Below are positions 61,608-64,000 of a stretch of 64,000 nt of DNA, in pieces; the first letter of the stretch is position 1, and every line of letters begins with the position of its first letter. Made by a program: the position numbers and the translations under genes. The stretch comes from Oceanospirillum sp048270425 (GTDB taxonomy: Bacteria; Pseudomonadota; Gammaproteobacteria; Pseudomonadales; Halomonadaceae). The notes under the pieces were generated by a model. The model was not told where the DNA came from, searched no databases, and worked only from the letters and a program-made list of their open reading frames with translations. Location of the stretch: positions 1 through 64,000 of the forward strand of contig JBLWSY010000002.1 in NCBI GenBank assembly GCA_048270425.1. The letters are read 5' to 3'.

Positions 61608-62876
61608 ATGAAAGTTAAACGTTTCTTTGCTCCTGATATGCGTCAAGCCATGAAGTTGGTACGTGATGAGTTTGGTTCTGACGCTGCCATTTTGTCCAAT
61701 AACAAAGTGGCTGGCGGCGTTGAAATTGTTACAGCTGTCGATTACGACGCCAGTATTCTTCGTGAGCCCAGTGAGCGAATTGATCCTGAAAACAGTGATG
61801 CGCTGACAGACTCATTGGCTGATGCATTGGCTAAGGCCAAAGATGTGATTGAGAATGCATCGGGTCAACAGTCATCGGATCGTCTGGATAATGCTTTTCA
61901 GGTAAAGGCTAAAGAGCGTCAGTTTGATCAGGCTGAGGCTATGGTTGACACTCTTGAGACCCGAAGTCGACGCCAGAGCCCTGAAGATGCCGCTATGAGA
62001 GCGATGCAATCTGAGATTCAGGGCTTAAGAGAGCTCCTGCGTGAGCAGATGAAAGAGACAATGTCTGAGAGAAAGCCGGTCGAAGCCATGCTGTATAAAC
62101 GGTTGCGGCGCATGGGGCTTTCTGAACATTTTGCTACCAGGGTTATTGAAAGTATCTCTCTGGCTGATGATGTCGAGTTTTCTACCGCTTGGGATAAAGC
62201 TGTGGATCAGCTTCGGACTCAGGTTTTAACGACGGGTTCAGATGTTGTTGATCAAGGTGGGATTGTTGCCCTTATGGGGCCGACTGGCGCTGGAAAAACA
62301 ACAACGATTGGCAAGCTGGCAGCCCGTTACGTTCTGAAATATGGTCCAGACAGCTTGGCTTTGGTGACTACCGATTGCTACAGGGTTGCCGCTTATGAGC
62401 AGCTCAGAACCTTTGGTCGTATTTTAGGGGTTCCTGTTCGGGTTGTAGATGAAAAAAATTCACTGGATGCGACGCTTAAATCTCTGAAGAGCAAAGCGCT
62501 TATTCTGATTGATACTGCGGGTCTTAGTGTGCAGGACCCGAATATGAAAGAGCAGTTTTCCCTGTTGGAAACCGCTTCGGTGAGAATTCGCAAATATCTG
62601 GTGCTGAGTGCAATTAGCCAGCAACAGGTTCTGCAGTCTACGTACGAGACGTATCGACGTCATGGTTTAAATGGTTGTGTTGTTACCAAGCTGGACGAGG
62701 CGACAAGTGCAGGAGAGGTGATTAGTCTGATTGCTGACAACCGTCTTCCTCTCGCCTATCTGGCTGGTGGTCAAAAGATCCCGGATGATCTTAGATCAGG
62801 GGATTCAGGCGTGCTTGTGAGTAAAGCGCTGGAATTGCTTGAGAAGAACGAAACCAACCAAAACCCGGAACGATAG
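61608..62876 (+). CDS. flhF: Flagellar biosynthesis GTPase FlhF
   Basis: SRP-like GTPase that marks the pole for flagellum assembly. The 422-residue product has the KVKRFFAPDMRQAMKLVRDEFGSDAAILSN basic start, a middle B region, and the G domain with GPTGAGKTT (224-232), DTAG (about 303) and TKLDEA (about 363). Its usual partner FleN/FlhG is not next to it: fliA begins 19 bases after its stop. Confidence 0.95.
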   Translation: MKVKRFFAPDMRQAMKLVRDEFGSDAAILSNNKVAGGVEIVTAVDYDASILREPSERIDPENSDALTDSLADALAKAKDVIENASGQQSSDRLDNAFQVKAKERQFDQAEAMVDTLETRSRRQSPEDAAMRAMQSEIQGLRELLREQMKETMSERKPVEAMLYKRLRRMGLSEHFATRVIESISLADDVEFSTAWDKAVDQLRTQVLTTGSDVVDQGGIVALMGPTGAGKTTTIGKLAARYVLKYGPDSLALVTTDCYRVAAYEQLRTFGRILGVPVRVVDEKNSLDATLKSLKSKALILIDTAGLSVQDPNMKEQFSLLETASVRIRKYLVLSAISQQQVLQSTYETYRRHGLNGCVVTKLDEATSAGEVISLIADNRLPLAYLAGGQKIPDDLRSGDSGVLVSKALELLEKNETNQNPER

Positions 62877-62895
62877 AGACAGGAGGTCGCTATCT

Positions 62896-63624
62896 ATGGC
62901 TCTGGTAATGAGTTCAGGTATGTACTACTCCGGCAAAACAGTAACAAGCAGCTTGGTTGATCAGCATGCGCCCCTAGTTAAGAAGGTTGCGCAGCACCTT
63001 CTTGGGCGTTTGCCTCAAACGGTTATGCTTGATGATCTGATTCAAGCCGGAATGATCGGTCTTATTGAGGCTTCGCAGAAGTTTGATGGCTCAAAGGGGG
63101 CCAGTTTCGAGACATACGCTTCGATTCGAATCCGGGGTGCAATGCTGGACGAAGTTCGGCGTTACGATTGGGCGCCGCGATCTGTTCATAGAAATAGCCG
63201 CAGGGTTTCTGAGGCGATCAAGCAAATTGAGAGCAGAACGGGGCGTGATGCCCGTGATAGTGAAATCGCTGCAGAGATGGGGGTTTCTGTCGAAGAATAC
63301 AACCATTATGTGCAGGATACCGCAGGTACTAAATTATTTAGTTTCGATGAAATAACCGGTAATGAAGATAGCAGCTTTGAGGTAGCTGATGAGGCATCGG
63401 CTGAGCCCGATGAAGCTGTTGAAGGCTCTGCATTTCAAAGAGCTTTGGCTGATGCTATCGCCGGACTCCCTGAAAGAGAGCAAATGGTTTTGGCACTTTA
63501 TTACACGGAGGGTTTGAACCTGAAAGAAATAGGTTCAGTTCTCAATGTAAGTGAGTCAAGAGTCAGTCAGATACACAGTCAGGCCGCTTTAAGGCTTCGA
63601 TCTCGTTTATCTGAGTGGAAGTAA
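62896..63624 (+). CDS. fliA: Flagellar sigma factor FliA (sigma-28)
   Basis: Sigma-28 for late flagellar genes. The 242-residue product has region 2 (VDQHAPLVKKVAQHLLGRLP..LDDLIQAGMIGLIEASQKFD), GASFETYASIRIRGAMLDEVRRYDWAPRSVHR, region 3, and region 4 helix-turn-helix (LNLKEIGSVLNVSESRVSQIHSQAALRLR). ATG 62896 follows a strong AGGAGGT; a longer frame into flhF is not supported. It should read the sites at 30844-30870 and 32244-32270. Confidence 0.95.
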   Translation: MALVMSSGMYYSGKTVTSSLVDQHAPLVKKVAQHLLGRLPQTVMLDDLIQAGMIGLIEASQKFDGSKGASFETYASIRIRGAMLDEVRRYDWAPRSVHRNSRRVSEAIKQIESRTGRDARDSEIAAEMGVSVEEYNHYVQDTAGTKLFSFDEITGNEDSSFEVADEASAEPDEAVEGSAFQRALADAIAGLPEREQMVLALYYTEGLNLKEIGSVLNVSESRVSQIHSQAALRLRSRLSEWK

Positions 63625-63698
63625 TCACATTATATATATTTGATAAATGAATAATTGTAGTATTCTAGTAGTGGCAAATTGGGTGAGTGGAGGTTGCC

Positions 63699-64000
63699 TT
63701 GGATAAGAATATGAAGATTCTCATTGTGGATGATTTTTCCACCATGAGACGGATCGTCAAAAACTTGCTTCGTGATTTGGGTTTTACCAATACACATGAG
63801 GCTGATGATGGTCTGACCGCAATCCCTTTATTGGAAACGGGCAACTTTGATTTTCTGGTAACGGATTGGAATATGCCGGGTATGACAGGCTTTGACCTGC
63901 TTAAAACCTGTCGTGCCGATCCAAAGCTGAAAGATCTGCCTATTCTGATGGTTACAGCAGAAGCCAAACGCGAGCAGATTGTTGCAGCGGCGCAGGCTGG
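63699..64000 (+). CDS. cheY: Chemotaxis response regulator CheY, N-terminal part (cut by window edge)
   Basis: Receiver protein that, when phosphorylated by CheA, binds FliM and changes flagellar rotation. The visible 100 residues show the acidic pair DD (11-12), phosphoacceptor Asp56 (LVTDWNMPGM), Thr of MVTAEAKREQI, and the TMRRIVKNLLRDLGF helix typical of polar-flagellum CheY. TTG 63699 is taken as start because GGAGG lies just upstream and MDKNMKILIVDD matches known relatives; ATG 63711 is the alternative. Follows fliA, start of a che cluster beyond the window. Confidence 0.92.
   Translation, partial: MDKNMKILIVDDFSTMRRIVKNLLRDLGFTNTHEADDGLTAIPLLETGNFDFLVTDWNMPGMTGFDLLKTCRADPKLKDLPILMVTAEAKREQIVAAAQA

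Noticed and set aside
62839..62895. 19-codon N-terminal extension of FliA
   Set aside because: It would start inside flhF; a strong AGGAGGT lies before ATG 62896 and the family starts there.
1..64000. CRISPR arrays, tRNA or rRNA genes, prophage genes
   Set aside because: I looked for regular direct repeats, cloverleaf ends and phage-type genes on both strands and saw none.

Overview
The window is a 64 kb piece of a marine-type gammaproteobacterial chromosome. Protein motifs, moderate G+C and the flagellar gene order (flgB-L, flagellins, flaG, fliD, fliS, fleSR, fliE-R, flhBA, flhF, fliA, cheY) fit Oceanospirillales/Pseudomonadales relatives; genus cannot be set from sequence reading alone. 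It carries one long polar-flagellum region plus a housekeeping and metabolic left flank.

Left flank (1-16.9 kb): the 3' end of an IS3-family element; rsmE; a cytoplasmic DsbA-like protein; two small hypothetical genes; a large periplasmic-sensing GGDEF/EAL protein; an aspartate/aromatic aminotransferase; a pair made of an oxygen-binding di-iron (MBL-fold) protein and a soluble protein carrying a chemoreceptor-tip-like segment; a classical chemoreceptor; and an acyl-CoA oxidation cluster (thiolase divergent from tetR - acyl-CoA synthetase - HSD10-like dehydrogenase - acyl-CoA dehydrogenase) with a shared 10-bp candidate operator.

Flagellar block 1 (17-37.5 kb, + strand): flgBCDE, flgFGHI, flgJKL, two flagellin genes, flaG, fliD, fliS, a Maf-type motility glycosyltransferase and a FliT-like small protein. 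Consensus sigma-54 sites precede flgF, flgJ and flagellin 1, and a near-consensus one precedes flgB. Sigma-28 sites precede flagellin 2 and flaG. FlgE is about 790 residues, with a ~370-residue insertion.

Sugar operon (37.6-43.2 kb, - strand): pseB, pseC, pseF, pseG, a formyltransferase-family gene and pseI, with overlapping or touching ends. This makes an activated pseudaminic acid for flagellin modification by Maf. The usual acetyltransferase PseH is not here; a formyltransferase sits in its place, which suggests an N-formylated sugar.

Flagellar block 2 (43.5-64 kb, + strand): fleS-fleR two-component pair, fliEFGHIJ, fliK (with its own sigma-54 promoter), fliLMNOPQR, flhB, flhA, flhF, fliA and the start of cheY. 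The polar-number regulator fleN/flhG, normally between flhF and fliA, is absent: only 19 bases separate the two genes. The hierarchy readable here is sigma-54 (with FleR and probably an off-window FleQ) for hook-basal body genes and one flagellin, then FliA (sigma-28) for the second flagellin and the filament cap/modification genes.
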